A DNA stretch of 64,000 bases from Symsagittifera roscoffensis (taxonomy: Eukaryota > Xenacoelomorpha > Acoela > Convolutidae). How positions within the stretch are numbered: the stretch's first letter is position 1; every line of letters begins with the position of its first letter. The position numbers and the translations under genes are program-made. The notes beneath the pieces are model-generated. The model had not been told where the DNA came from, did no database searches, and saw nothing but the letters and a program-made list of their open reading frames with translations. The stretch covers positions 78,780,512 to 78,844,511 of the forward strand of contig NC_087064.1 of the NCBI RefSeq assembly GCF_963678635.1. The letters are read 5' to 3'. Shown here piece after piece: positions 1 to 7,718 of this stretch.

Positions 1-1
1 G

Positions 2-442
2 ACTGCCCCTCCTCCCAGAACTCAACCGCTGGAAAGCCGACTTGGGAGATCGGTTGATCAGAACAGGAATAACTCTCAGACCGTGTCTAGGAGGAGTGAT
101 CCGCCCGCTACGGCAAACCCTGCTTCGATGGCAGGACCATCGACAAGCGCCGTGCCGACGGGAACGGTTGAACCGGACAGCGTGATGCTCTGGATCCGTC
201 CAGACCCTAGTCATTGGGGACAATACAAGACGGACATGTCAACGAAGTTGAACATGAATACATTGACGTGTCGAGAAGACGCAATGAGAATGATTGGCGG
301 AGAAGGTCCCACCGTGTCGCGATTATATCGGATACCAGGCGTGTACTGGCTGTTAGCAGAGCAGGAGCAATTCAGCTGCACGACGACGCTCCGGCACGCA
401 GACTTGAATGGATTGCCTCGGGAAATACCATCGGAACTCTGA
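2..442 (+). CDS. 5'-partial ORF, unknown protein (frame 2)
   Basis: The frame is open from base 2, so the protein probably begins upstream of the window; the first internal ATG is at about 128. The first part is Ser/Pro/Thr-rich and looks disordered. The second part, after about residue 60, has Trp, Tyr, Cys and hydrophobic residues typical of a folded protein. It ends with TGA at 440-442 inside the next ORF, which is read in frame 1. The two may be one original protein interrupted by a frame change between about 400 and 600. I recognise no family. Confidence 0.4.
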   Translation, partial: TAPPPRTQPLESRLGRSVDQNRNNSQTVSRRSDPPATANPASMAGPSTSAVPTGTVEPDSVMLWIRPDPSHWGQYKTDMSTKLNMNTLTCREDAMRMIGGEGPTVSRLYRIPGVYWLLAEQEQFSCTTTLRHADLNGLPREIPSEL

Positions 443-2166
443 ATACACGATCCCTTACGGACGTCCGCCGGAGGGCCAGGGAATTAACTCCACCTGCTCG
501 TAAGGGCAAGTTTCTGATAGACAGCAAGCCTAGCAACAAGCATCACAAGATGTACAGGCAGTTTGCTAAACCACCGGGTCAGACGCCTGGCGAATACTCA
601 AGAGACATCCCCCGAGCGACCACAGTGGATGGGGATGACAGAAGATACGGGGAACTGAAGGCCCCAGTTGGTGATGGACTGTTTGCCGCCTATGATCCCT
701 TGGACATGAAGGCTGCCAAGTACCTGATAGTGGCCAGCTCGGATTATCTATACACGCCTAGTTCTCTCTTCTGGCCTGACGTAATTTTCTTGACGGCGCC
801 CAAGTTGGACTGGGGACAGTCAGTGCGCATGATGATAAGCGTGCGAAGGGTGGTCAGCATGGAGCCGCAGGTGATAGTGATTGCAGGCTCGAATGATCAT
901 CTGCAAAGCAGGGGTTTGTTGTCTCGTCTGACGGATGGCTCGATCCCGAGCAACGAGGTCGTAGGAAAGGCAATAATGACATTGCTCACGGCGATGGTTG
1001 AGGTAAAAGCAATGGCAAAACAGCGTTTCACTCAGAATGTAGTGAAGGTGGTCTTTGTGTTGTCAACTGGATACGCTGCATTGCCAGAACCCCTTCAGTT
1101 TGTGTACACGATGGTCACAACAATAGCAGAGGGACGACTCAACGTAATAATTCCTGCCCCGAATAGAGTAGTGGACCCCAACAACTACCCATCCCGATCT
1201 GAGCTTCCTGCCGTCTGGGCTGACATTTCAAATGCCATTCAGGGACTCAAAGATTGTAGCACAACGCGGTTGGTGTTAGATGAGGTTCTGGGGTTGGAGC
1301 TGTCTAACTTCGCGAGGTTGCTAAAGCTAAGACCAGGGGTAGACGACGATCATCTGTTAGTACAACAGATGGCTAATGATCTCTGGTTCAGACAGATGGA
1401 TCATGCGGAGAATGAACAGGGAAGGACAGACAGGAAGAACATGACGTCAGCTGAAGAGGATCTCATGGCAATGGCTTTGCGCACGAAGCCGCACAACAAC
1501 TCATGGTTGTACTTGTCACCGAGACTATGTACCTTGGGAGAGGATGCATTCGACTATGCACCGGCGGTGATCAAAGAGATACACGCGTATCTGAAAATTT
1601 TGTTGGATGACCGAGAGTTAGCCGGGGGCATGATGTTGCAGTTCATGCAGGATGTGAACACGATGTCATCGGACAAGTTCCAAGCTGACATACTGGCCAC
1701 GAGGGCACAGTACGAACGATCAGATGCTATCTGGGGTGGAATGGGAGTGGTATGGACGCCATCCTTCCTGTCGACGTGCTCTCCGAGGGCATCTCGGAAC
1801 CTGATCGCGAGTTTCGTCAAAGATATCAGGAAGCTGTCGATTGGCCTGATATTGGCCCTGTACGTGACATTTGGTCATGAGAATTTCGTGAAGGGACCTG
1901 CAAATCTCTTCAACCAAGCAATAGCAGATTTGAGATTGGACGGACTCCTGACCTTGATTGCCATGACCTATGGTCGCCTGGGTGATTTGCTTGTGTTTTT
2001 GCGTTACCCCGAACAACTTCAGGGAACTAGTCGCGAGTTCAACGCGCAGTTGGAAACCGCCTCGCTCAGGAAAATGAAGGACTGGAGGACTCTCCTGCTC
2101 CAATATCTCCTACAGCAGAACAGAAGTGTCACAGGAGAAGATAAGGTGGCGACGGATGCGGAATAG
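430..2166 (+). CDS. Long ORF, unknown protein with weak SGNH/GDSL-hydrolase-like motif
   Basis: The ORF is open from about 211 to the TAG at 2164-2166. The stretch before about 430 overlaps the preceding ORF and is Arg-rich, so it may be a shadow; I take the reliable coding part to begin near 430. Around 660-1,240 the protein reads VASSDYLY, then hydrophobic strands, then VIVIAGSNDHLQ, then VVKVVFVLS and LNVIIPAPN. This alternation of strands with a Ser-Asp and a G-S-N-D motif resembles the order of blocks I and III of SGNH/GDSL hydrolases, but the classic GDS is absent (S-S-D). The second half is largely helical with no motif I know. After the TAG the same frame stays open to 2436. Confidence 0.5.
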   Translation: MGTLNTRSLTDVRRRARELTPPARKGKFLIDSKPSNKHHKMYRQFAKPPGQTPGEYSRDIPRATTVDGDDRRYGELKAPVGDGLFAAYDPLDMKAAKYLIVASSDYLYTPSSLFWPDVIFLTAPKLDWGQSVRMMISVRRVVSMEPQVIVIAGSNDHLQSRGLLSRLTDGSIPSNEVVGKAIMTLLTAMVEVKAMAKQRFTQNVVKVVFVLSTGYAALPEPLQFVYTMVTTIAEGRLNVIIPAPNRVVDPNNYPSRSELPAVWADISNAIQGLKDCSTTRLVLDEVLGLELSNFARLLKLRPGVDDDHLLVQQMANDLWFRQMDHAENEQGRTDRKNMTSAEEDLMAMALRTKPHNNSWLYLSPRLCTLGEDAFDYAPAVIKEIHAYLKILLDDRELAGGMMLQFMQDVNTMSSDKFQADILATRAQYERSDAIWGGMGVVWTPSFLSTCSPRASRNLIASFVKDIRKLSIGLILALYVTFGHENFVKGPANLFNQAIADLRLDGLLTLIAMTYGRLGDLLVFLRYPEQLQGTSREFNAQLETASLRKMKDWRTLLLQYLLQQNRSVTGEDKVATDAE

Positions 2167-2436
2167 TGCAGACAGTATTGTGGCATGCCTTTGCTGACAG
2201 ATTTGGCTGTCATGATGCGGATCGATCCGTTGGCTCTAATTCATGGACTGCCGGAGTTCGTCACGGTGGTGTATGGACCGGTGAGGTCCTTCGCGTTCCC
2301 GGACGTGCAAGTCAAGGCATACAGGAACTCTGTGTTGTATGTCAACCTGTTCTCAGTTGTAGATTTTTCTGTGCTGAATTGGGTAGAGCAGAGGGAGCTG
2401 AGAGGACTGGCCGAAGTTTGCTGTTCGGGAGAATAG
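2167..2436 (+). CDS. Continuation of preceding ORF after an in-frame TAG
   Basis: Frame 1 continues after the stop at 2164-2166 for about 90 codons to a TAG at 2434-2436, with a hydrophobic, protein-like composition (for example LALIHGLPEFVTVVYG). Similar composition resumes in frame 3 from about 2,430. The simplest reading is one protein with a nonsense change at 2164 and a frame change near 2,430. A separate small ORF starting with the ATG at 2185 is also possible. Confidence 0.35.
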   Translation, partial: CRQYCGMPLLTDLAVMMRIDPLALIHGLPEFVTVVYGPVRSFAFPDVQVKAYRNSVLYVNLFSVVDFSVLNWVEQRELRGLAEVCCSGE

Positions 2437-3590
2437 CGGAGCCGGGTTGGGTGTTGATGGACTTTAACAACCACTTTAAGTGCAGGATGGGTCGCGAAGA
2501 CCTTTCCCATATCCAGTTTAACCCGAAGCTCTGGAATCTGAGACCGGTGGTGAAAGATTCGGAAACGGCGATGAGAGTCCCACTTCTGCCAGAGGCTTAC
2601 GCACACGTGAGAGAAAACCAGCAACCGTGGCTTTCTGGGTCCACGCCGCTGCCGGACCAATGCCCTCGATACCCACCGATAAGAAGGATGTTGTTGGGAG
2701 TCACATCCCCCATCATTGCCCCTCGCATTGGAGCAGCTCGTGACGCAGAAAGGAGAATGCTGAAGTGGAGTGAAGGGATAGAGCCGCGCTTCATCAGTTG
2801 GAATGCTGCAGCGGCACACACTTTTGACTTCACGTTTCCTGATGCTTGGAGCAGGAAGAAGATTAAAGAACCACCTTCCAGGAGACCGGAGGTCTCAGCT
2901 GGTGTGTGGAGTGATGTGAATTCCCCCACAGATAATTTATCGAGATTGAATTGGTCTGGGGAGGTGAAAGTGATGCTGGAAGTGGCAAAAGAGTGCAGAG
3001 GAGGCTCATACATAACGATAGAGGACCTGGCACCACATGGCGAGGAGTCAGTAGAGTTCCTGGTGAATGAGGAGTTGTTCTATCACGCAGGAGACATGAC
3101 CGTACCGGCTCGGCCGGAATCGGGTATAGACTCACGACAAGGACCTTCAGGACCCAGGCCAAAACCTGATGCAGGTGATGATGAATTGATGGATCAGGAC
3201 GATGACGATAATGACACCGAGGGAAAGACGGGAAAACCGGGTGAGACAGATCTGGGAGCGTTAGAGAGGGACTTGCTAGAATACCAGTTTAGTGAAGACG
3301 ACGAAGTAGAAGTCGATGGGAGTCTATTGCTAATGACGCCATCGTCTTTCATGTCCCCTACAAAGGAGGCGTCGGCCGACTTATCCCCGATAGACCCAAT
3401 AAGCCAGGCGAGAGAATGTCGAAGCAGGGATCCGCAGAGATTGCTCCATGAGTCACCAAGGAGGAGAAAAATCGAAGAATCAATGAGGGTATCCTTCCTG
3501 AGCACGCTGCCGGAAGAGGAATGGGAGAGATATCAAAGTGAGTTAGAAGGCAAGACAGGGGCAACCTGGAGTCGAGTGAATTTCATGTAA
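2430..3590 (+). CDS. ORF with acidic and Ser/Pro-rich disordered tail, unknown
   Basis: Frame 3 is open from 2,166, but the part before about 2,430 overlaps the better frame-1 continuation, so the real coding stretch probably starts near 2,430 (reading RIAEPGWVLMDFNN). It ends with TAA at 3588-3590. The middle contains several Trp and Pro residues and looks folded. After about 3,100 it becomes very acidic (DDELMDQDDDDND), then Ser/Pro-rich (MTPSSFMSPTKEAS), then ends with a basic and acidic helical tail. No known domain is recognised. The next ORF follows in the same frame. Confidence 0.45.
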   Translation, partial: RIAEPGWVLMDFNNHFKCRMGREDLSHIQFNPKLWNLRPVVKDSETAMRVPLLPEAYAHVRENQQPWLSGSTPLPDQCPRYPPIRRMLLGVTSPIIAPRIGAARDAERRMLKWSEGIEPRFISWNAAAAHTFDFTFPDAWSRKKIKEPPSRRPEVSAGVWSDVNSPTDNLSRLNWSGEVKVMLEVAKECRGGSYITIEDLAPHGEESVEFLVNEELFYHAGDMTVPARPESGIDSRQGPSGPRPKPDAGDDELMDQDDDDNDTEGKTGKPGETDLGALERDLLEYQFSEDDEVEVDGSLLLMTPSSFMSPTKEASADLSPIDPISQARECRSRDPQRLLHESPRRRKIEESMRVSFLSTLPEEEWERYQSELEGKTGATWSRVNFM

Positions 3591-3602
3591 AGATCATGGG
3601 AC

Positions 3603-4214
3603 GTGATAAGGCGATATGGGACGCAGTCCATAATGAAGGTGGGATTGAACCAACCCATCATGCGTGAGGTCCTGGAGAAAATAGTGAACTCCATGGAGTC
3701 GGATGTTCTGACCGAGTCAGTTACAGAAGACAGTGCCGATGATCAGCAGGGCACAAAGAAACTACCCGTCAGACGAGCCAAAAAAGGGCTGAAGCGATTG
3801 AAAGAAAAAACAGGGAGTCGAGCCGTGAATCAGAGAGTGGTGAAGTCAAAAGCAAACACAATGGTGGCCTCTCTGACTACTGCGGGTCATTCAGGCGAGA
3901 GCAGTCAAGGAGATGGTGCGACACCAGTCGGGGGAGAAAAAGAAAACCTGATACCCCCTATGCTCTTGGCAGGTCTGACCATAACAGCCACGAAGTCGAA
4001 AAAGACTGCACGAACCCTGGAAGACACTAAGCTGGAGATGGAAATAATCAGTCAGCGTGGATCTGGAGGACTCGACGATTACAGGCCCTCGCGAATCAAC
4101 ATGGCCCGAATGAAACTGGAGGGACAACTCGACGTGGTCGAGTACAGTCGAATCACTGTTCCGGAATCGGTCCACATGGGAGATCCGGCAGGGGGTTATG
4201 TGGAGATGTTATAG
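3603..4214 (+). CDS. Basic ORF, unknown, runs into the triplicated unit
   Basis: This ORF is in the same frame as the ORF before and the ORFs after. The first true ATG is near 3,633; upstream it is open back to the TAA at 3588. It carries a Lys/Arg-rich cluster (RRAKKGLKRLKEK) that could be a nuclear localisation or nucleic-acid-binding segment, followed by a Gly/Thr-rich stretch. The last ~20 codons (beginning ITVPESVHMG) already belong to the 1,233-bp repeat unit, so this ORF spans the left boundary of the triplication. It stops with TAG at 4212-4214. Confidence 0.4.
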   Translation: MIRRYGTQSIMKVGLNQPIMREVLEKIVNSMESDVLTESVTEDSADDQQGTKKLPVRRAKKGLKRLKEKTGSRAVNQRVVKSKANTMVASLTTAGHSGESSQGDGATPVGGEKENLIPPMLLAGLTITATKSKKTARTLEDTKLEMEIISQRGSGGLDDYRPSRINMARMKLEGQLDVVEYSRITVPESVHMGDPAGGYVEML

Positions 4215-4331
4215 ACGAGGAACTCCGCGAGAGGGCACCTGATGGCTTGGAGCGAGAAGCGAGCCATGCAGGAATATATGAAAGGGCTTACAGAGAATTC
4301 TAACCTGAATCGGAAAGAGTAAGGCACGGTA

Positions 4332-5237
4332 ATGTATTCGGAGGCGAATGAAATCGGACTGGAAAGGCTACTGGAAATTTATTGGAGGGCGGCCCTCCAA
4401 AGATACTTCGACGAGAAGATGCATGCGCCTGCGACGGTGGCGGCATACCTGGCTCATCCGTGTACGAAAACTGACCTGCAAGTAAGGTTGGCTTGGTGCT
4501 TAATGGGCATTAAGAAGGCGGAGTATGAAGCCAGTAAGGATTTGAAATCAAAGGAACAGGAACTGGAGTTGATGGAAGCCCTGCGAGCATTGATTTCCAA
4601 AGACGATTCTGCGATAGTCTGGGCTAAGCGTAAGGATGCCCTTTGCTTTGTAAGGTTTGTGGTGGATCGTATCCCCACTCCTGTTTTGGGAGAATGCATA
4701 AAGATCATTCGGCAAAAGGGAGCTGATTGCGAAAGAAAGTTCCTTAGGGCACTCCTGGAGCTATATCAGGATATGCCGTTGGGTGTACCAAGTAGGGAGT
4801 CGAACGACATGGAAAGCTATCGCAAGTTGGAAGAAGTGAGAAGGTATTCCAACAAAGAATTGAAAGTGAGCTGGGAATTGATTGAAACGGTCAGGGGGCA
4901 GAAAGACTTTGCAACACTAGGGAAACTGAAGTCGTTCCAATATGTGTCTGGCATACCGGGGATGGCGTATAACCCCTTCGTGAACGAAGAAGCCAGGGAA
5001 GCGTACTTCGACTATGAGCAAGTCATAGTGCTCAATTTCTGGGTTGAACGAATCAAGGAGACTGGAATGCTGATGGTGGAAAAACCCAAGCTGGGAATCA
5101 TTTTAGAAGAACGAGTGGTCGAACCCTCGGTTCCTGAGCTGAAGGAGAAAGTGAGTTTTGATTGTGGTTCTTGGGACGGTCCCTTGAAAACCAGCCTGGT
5201 AGCCATGTGGGAGCTCATGAAGCCTTCTTGGTGTTGA
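4332..5237 (+). CDS. 301-aa ORF, copy 1 of 3, unknown helical protein
   Basis: It begins with ATG nine bases after the in-frame TAA at 4320-4322 and ends with TGA at 5235-5237. The protein is mostly charged and helical with no signal peptide or membrane segment. It opens with MYSEANEIGLERLLEIYWRA and ends MKPSWC. A motif around the middle (SYRKLEEVRRYSN) is amphipathic. I recognise no family. Compared with the other copies it has Met rather than Ile in the D-M/I-E-S motif and Lys rather than Gln near residue 258. Confidence 0.5.
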   Translation: MYSEANEIGLERLLEIYWRAALQRYFDEKMHAPATVAAYLAHPCTKTDLQVRLAWCLMGIKKAEYEASKDLKSKEQELELMEALRALISKDDSAIVWAKRKDALCFVRFVVDRIPTPVLGECIKIIRQKGADCERKFLRALLELYQDMPLGVPSRESNDMESYRKLEEVRRYSNKELKVSWELIETVRGQKDFATLGKLKSFQYVSGIPGMAYNPFVNEEAREAYFDYEQVIVLNFWVERIKETGMLMVEKPKLGIILEERVVEPSVPELKEKVSFDCGSWDGPLKTSLVAMWELMKPSWC

Positions 5238-5252
5238 CATCCTAATTCCGGT

Positions 5253-5447
5253 TTGATTTGGGATATGGCGGCGGATATAACGTTAGACCTGGATGATGAT
5301 GCGAGTCTGCATGATCTGGCCATGATACACCATCTGCTGGCCATGAGGGTGACGAAGTGGAAGAACAACCCAACCACGGAGCCAATCACTGTTCCGGAAT
5401 CGGTCCACATGGGAGATCCGGCAGGGGGTTATGTGGAGATGTTATAG
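5253..5447 (+). CDS. Short in-frame linker ORF across repeat junction 1/2
   Basis: Same frame as its neighbours, between the TGA at 5235 and the TAG at 5445. The first ~44 codons (an acidic LDLDDDASLHDL and a hydrophobic LAMIHHLLAMRV) are also the N-terminus of the 421-aa ORF at 7719. The last ~20 are the tail of the ORF ending at 4214. It is a hybrid created by the duplication junction, not an independent gene. Confidence 0.5.
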   Translation: MIWDMAADITLDLDDDASLHDLAMIHHLLAMRVTKWKNNPTTEPITVPESVHMGDPAGGYVEML

Positions 5448-5564
5448 ACGAGGAACTCCGCGAGAGGGCACCTGATGGCTTGGAGCGAGAAGCGAGCCAT
5501 GCAGGAATATATGAAAGGGCTTACAGAGAATTCTAACCTGAATCGGAAAGAGTAAGGCACGGTA

Positions 5565-6470
5565 ATGTATTCGGAGGCGAATGAAATCGGACTGGAAAGG
5601 CTACTGGAAATTTATTGGAGGGCGGCCCTCCAAAGATACTTCGACGATAAGATGCATGCGCCTGCGACGGTGGCGGCATACCTGGCTCATCCGTGTACGA
5701 AAACTGACCTGCAAGTAAGGTTGGCTTGGTGCTTAATGGGCATTAAGAAGGCGGAGTATGAAGCCAGTAAGGATTTGAAATCAAAGGAACAGGAACTGGA
5801 GTTGATGGAAGCCCTGCGAGCATTGATTTCCAAAGACGATTCTGCGATAGTCTGGGCTAAGCGTAAGGATGCCCTTTGCTTTGTAAGGTTTGTGGTGGAT
5901 CGTATCCCCACTCCTGTTTTGGGAGAATGCATAAAGATCATTCGGCAAAAGGGAGCTGATTGCGAAAGAAAGTTCCTTAGGGCACTCCTGGAGCTATATC
6001 AGGATATGCCGTTGGGTGTACCAAGTAGGGAGTCGAACGACATAGAAAGCTATCGCAAGTTGGAAGAAGTGAGAAGGTATTCCAACAAAGAATTGAAAGT
6101 GAGCTGGGAATTGATTGAAACGGTCAGGGGGCAGAAAGACTTTGCAACACTAGGGAAACTGAAGTCGTTCCAATATGTGTCTGGCATACCGGGGATGGCG
6201 TATAACCCCTTCGTGAACGAAGAAGCCAGGGAAGCGTACTTCGACTATGAGCAAGTCATAGTGCTCAATTTCTGGGTTGAACGAATCAAGGAGACTGGAA
6301 TGCTGATGGTGGAACAACCCAAGCTGGGAATCATTTTAGAAGAACGAGTGGTCGAACCCTCGGTTCCTGAGCTGAAGGAGAAAGTGAGTTTTGATTGTGG
6401 TTCTTGGGACGATCCCTTGAAAACCAGCCTGGTAGCCATGTGGGAGCTCATGAAGCCTTCTTGGTGTTGA
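5565..6470 (+). CDS. 301-aa ORF, copy 2 of 3
   Basis: Nearly identical to copy 1, with the same ATG and TGA context. I see four replacements relative to copy 1: Glu to Asp near residue 28, Met to Ile in the D-x-E-S motif, Lys to Gln near residue 258, and Gly to Asp near residue 284. No synonymous change between copies 1 and 2 was noticed. Confidence 0.5.
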   Translation: MYSEANEIGLERLLEIYWRAALQRYFDDKMHAPATVAAYLAHPCTKTDLQVRLAWCLMGIKKAEYEASKDLKSKEQELELMEALRALISKDDSAIVWAKRKDALCFVRFVVDRIPTPVLGECIKIIRQKGADCERKFLRALLELYQDMPLGVPSRESNDIESYRKLEEVRRYSNKELKVSWELIETVRGQKDFATLGKLKSFQYVSGIPGMAYNPFVNEEAREAYFDYEQVIVLNFWVERIKETGMLMVEQPKLGIILEERVVEPSVPELKEKVSFDCGSWDDPLKTSLVAMWELMKPSWC

Positions 6471-6485
6471 CATCCTAATTCCGGT

Positions 6486-6680
6486 TTGATTTGGGATATG
6501 GCGGCGGATATAACGTTAGACCTGGATGATGATGCGAGTCTGCATGATCTGGCCATGATACACCATCTGCTGGCCATGAGGGTGACGAAGTGGAAGAACA
6601 ACCCAACCACGGAGCCAATCACTGTTCCGGAATCGGTCCACATGGGAGATCCGGCAGGGGGTTATGTGGAGATGTTATAG
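6486..6680 (+). CDS. Short in-frame linker ORF across repeat junction 2/3
   Basis: Identical in arrangement to the linker at 5253-5447. It joins the N-terminus of the 421-aa ORF to the tail of the ORF that ends at 4214, and exists because of the second duplication junction. Confidence 0.5.
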   Translation: MIWDMAADITLDLDDDASLHDLAMIHHLLAMRVTKWKNNPTTEPITVPESVHMGDPAGGYVEML

Positions 6681-6797
6681 ACGAGGAACTCCGCGAGAGG
6701 GCACCTGATGGCTTGGAGCGAGAAGCGAGCCATGCAGGAATATATGAAAGGGCTTACAGAGAATTCTAACCTGAATCGGAAAGAGTAAGGCACGGTA

Positions 6798-7703
6798 ATG
6801 TATTCGGAGGCGAATGAAATCGGACTGGAAAGGCTACTGGAAATTTATTGGAGGGCGGCCCTCCAAAGATACTTCGACGAGAAGATGCATGCGCCTGCGA
6901 CGGTGGTGGCATACCTGGCTCATCCGTGTACGAAAACTGACCTGCAAGTAAGGTTGGCTTGGTGCTTAATGGGCATTAAGAAGGCGGAGTATGAAGCCAG
7001 TAAGGATTTGAAATCAAAGGAACAGGAACTGGAGTTGATGGAAGCCCTGCGAGCATTGATTTCCAAAGACGATTCTGCGATAGTCTGGGCTAAGCGTAAG
7101 GATTCCCTTTGCTTTGTAAGGTTTGTGGTGGATCGTATCCCCACTCCTGTTTTGGGAGAACGCATAAAGATCATTCGGCAAAAGGGAGCTGATTGCGAAA
7201 GAAAGTTCCTTAGGGCACTCCTGGAGCTATATCAGGATATGCCGTTGGGTGTACCAAGTAGGGAGTCGAACGACATAGAAAGCTATCGCAAGTTGGAAGA
7301 AGTGAGAAGGTATTCCAACAAAGAATTGAAAGTGAGCTGGGAATTGATTGAAACGGTCAGGGGGCAGAAAGACTTTGCAACACTAGGGAAACTGAAGTCG
7401 TTCCAATATGTGTCTGGCATACCGGGGATGGCGTATAACCCCTTCGTAAACGAAGAAGCCAGGGAAGCGTACTTCGACTATGAGCAAGTCATAGTGCTCA
7501 ATTTCTGGGTTGAACGAATCAAGGAGACTGGAATGCTGATGGTGGAACAACCCAAGCTGGGAATCATTTTAGAAGAACGAGTGGTCGAACCCTCGGTTCC
7601 TGAGCTGAAGGAGAAAGTGAGTTTTGATTGTGGTTCTTGGGACGGTCCCTTGAAAACCAGCCTGGTAGCCATGTGGGAGCTCATGAAGCCTTCTTGGTGT
7701 TGA
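6798..7703 (+). CDS. 301-aa ORF, copy 3 of 3
   Basis: Third copy, again opened by an ATG nine bases after an in-frame TAA (6786) and closed by TGA (7701-7703). Unique replacements are Ala to Val near residue 37, Ala to Ser near 102 and Cys to Arg near 121. There is one silent change near codon 218 (gtg to gta). Family unknown. Confidence 0.5.
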   Translation: MYSEANEIGLERLLEIYWRAALQRYFDEKMHAPATVVAYLAHPCTKTDLQVRLAWCLMGIKKAEYEASKDLKSKEQELELMEALRALISKDDSAIVWAKRKDSLCFVRFVVDRIPTPVLGERIKIIRQKGADCERKFLRALLELYQDMPLGVPSRESNDIESYRKLEEVRRYSNKELKVSWELIETVRGQKDFATLGKLKSFQYVSGIPGMAYNPFVNEEAREAYFDYEQVIVLNFWVERIKETGMLMVEQPKLGIILEERVVEPSVPELKEKVSFDCGSWDGPLKTSLVAMWELMKPSWC

Positions 7704-7718
7704 CATCCTAATTCCGGT

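Noticed and set aside
419-427. GGGAAAT heptamer near the frame change in the first ORFs, considered as a -1 slippery site
   Set aside because: The heptamer is not in the reading-frame register required for slippage from frame 2, so it does not explain the change.
1554-2213. Minus-strand ORFs of 64-127 codons
   Set aside because: They lie antisense to the long + strand ORFs and have the composition expected of shadow frames.
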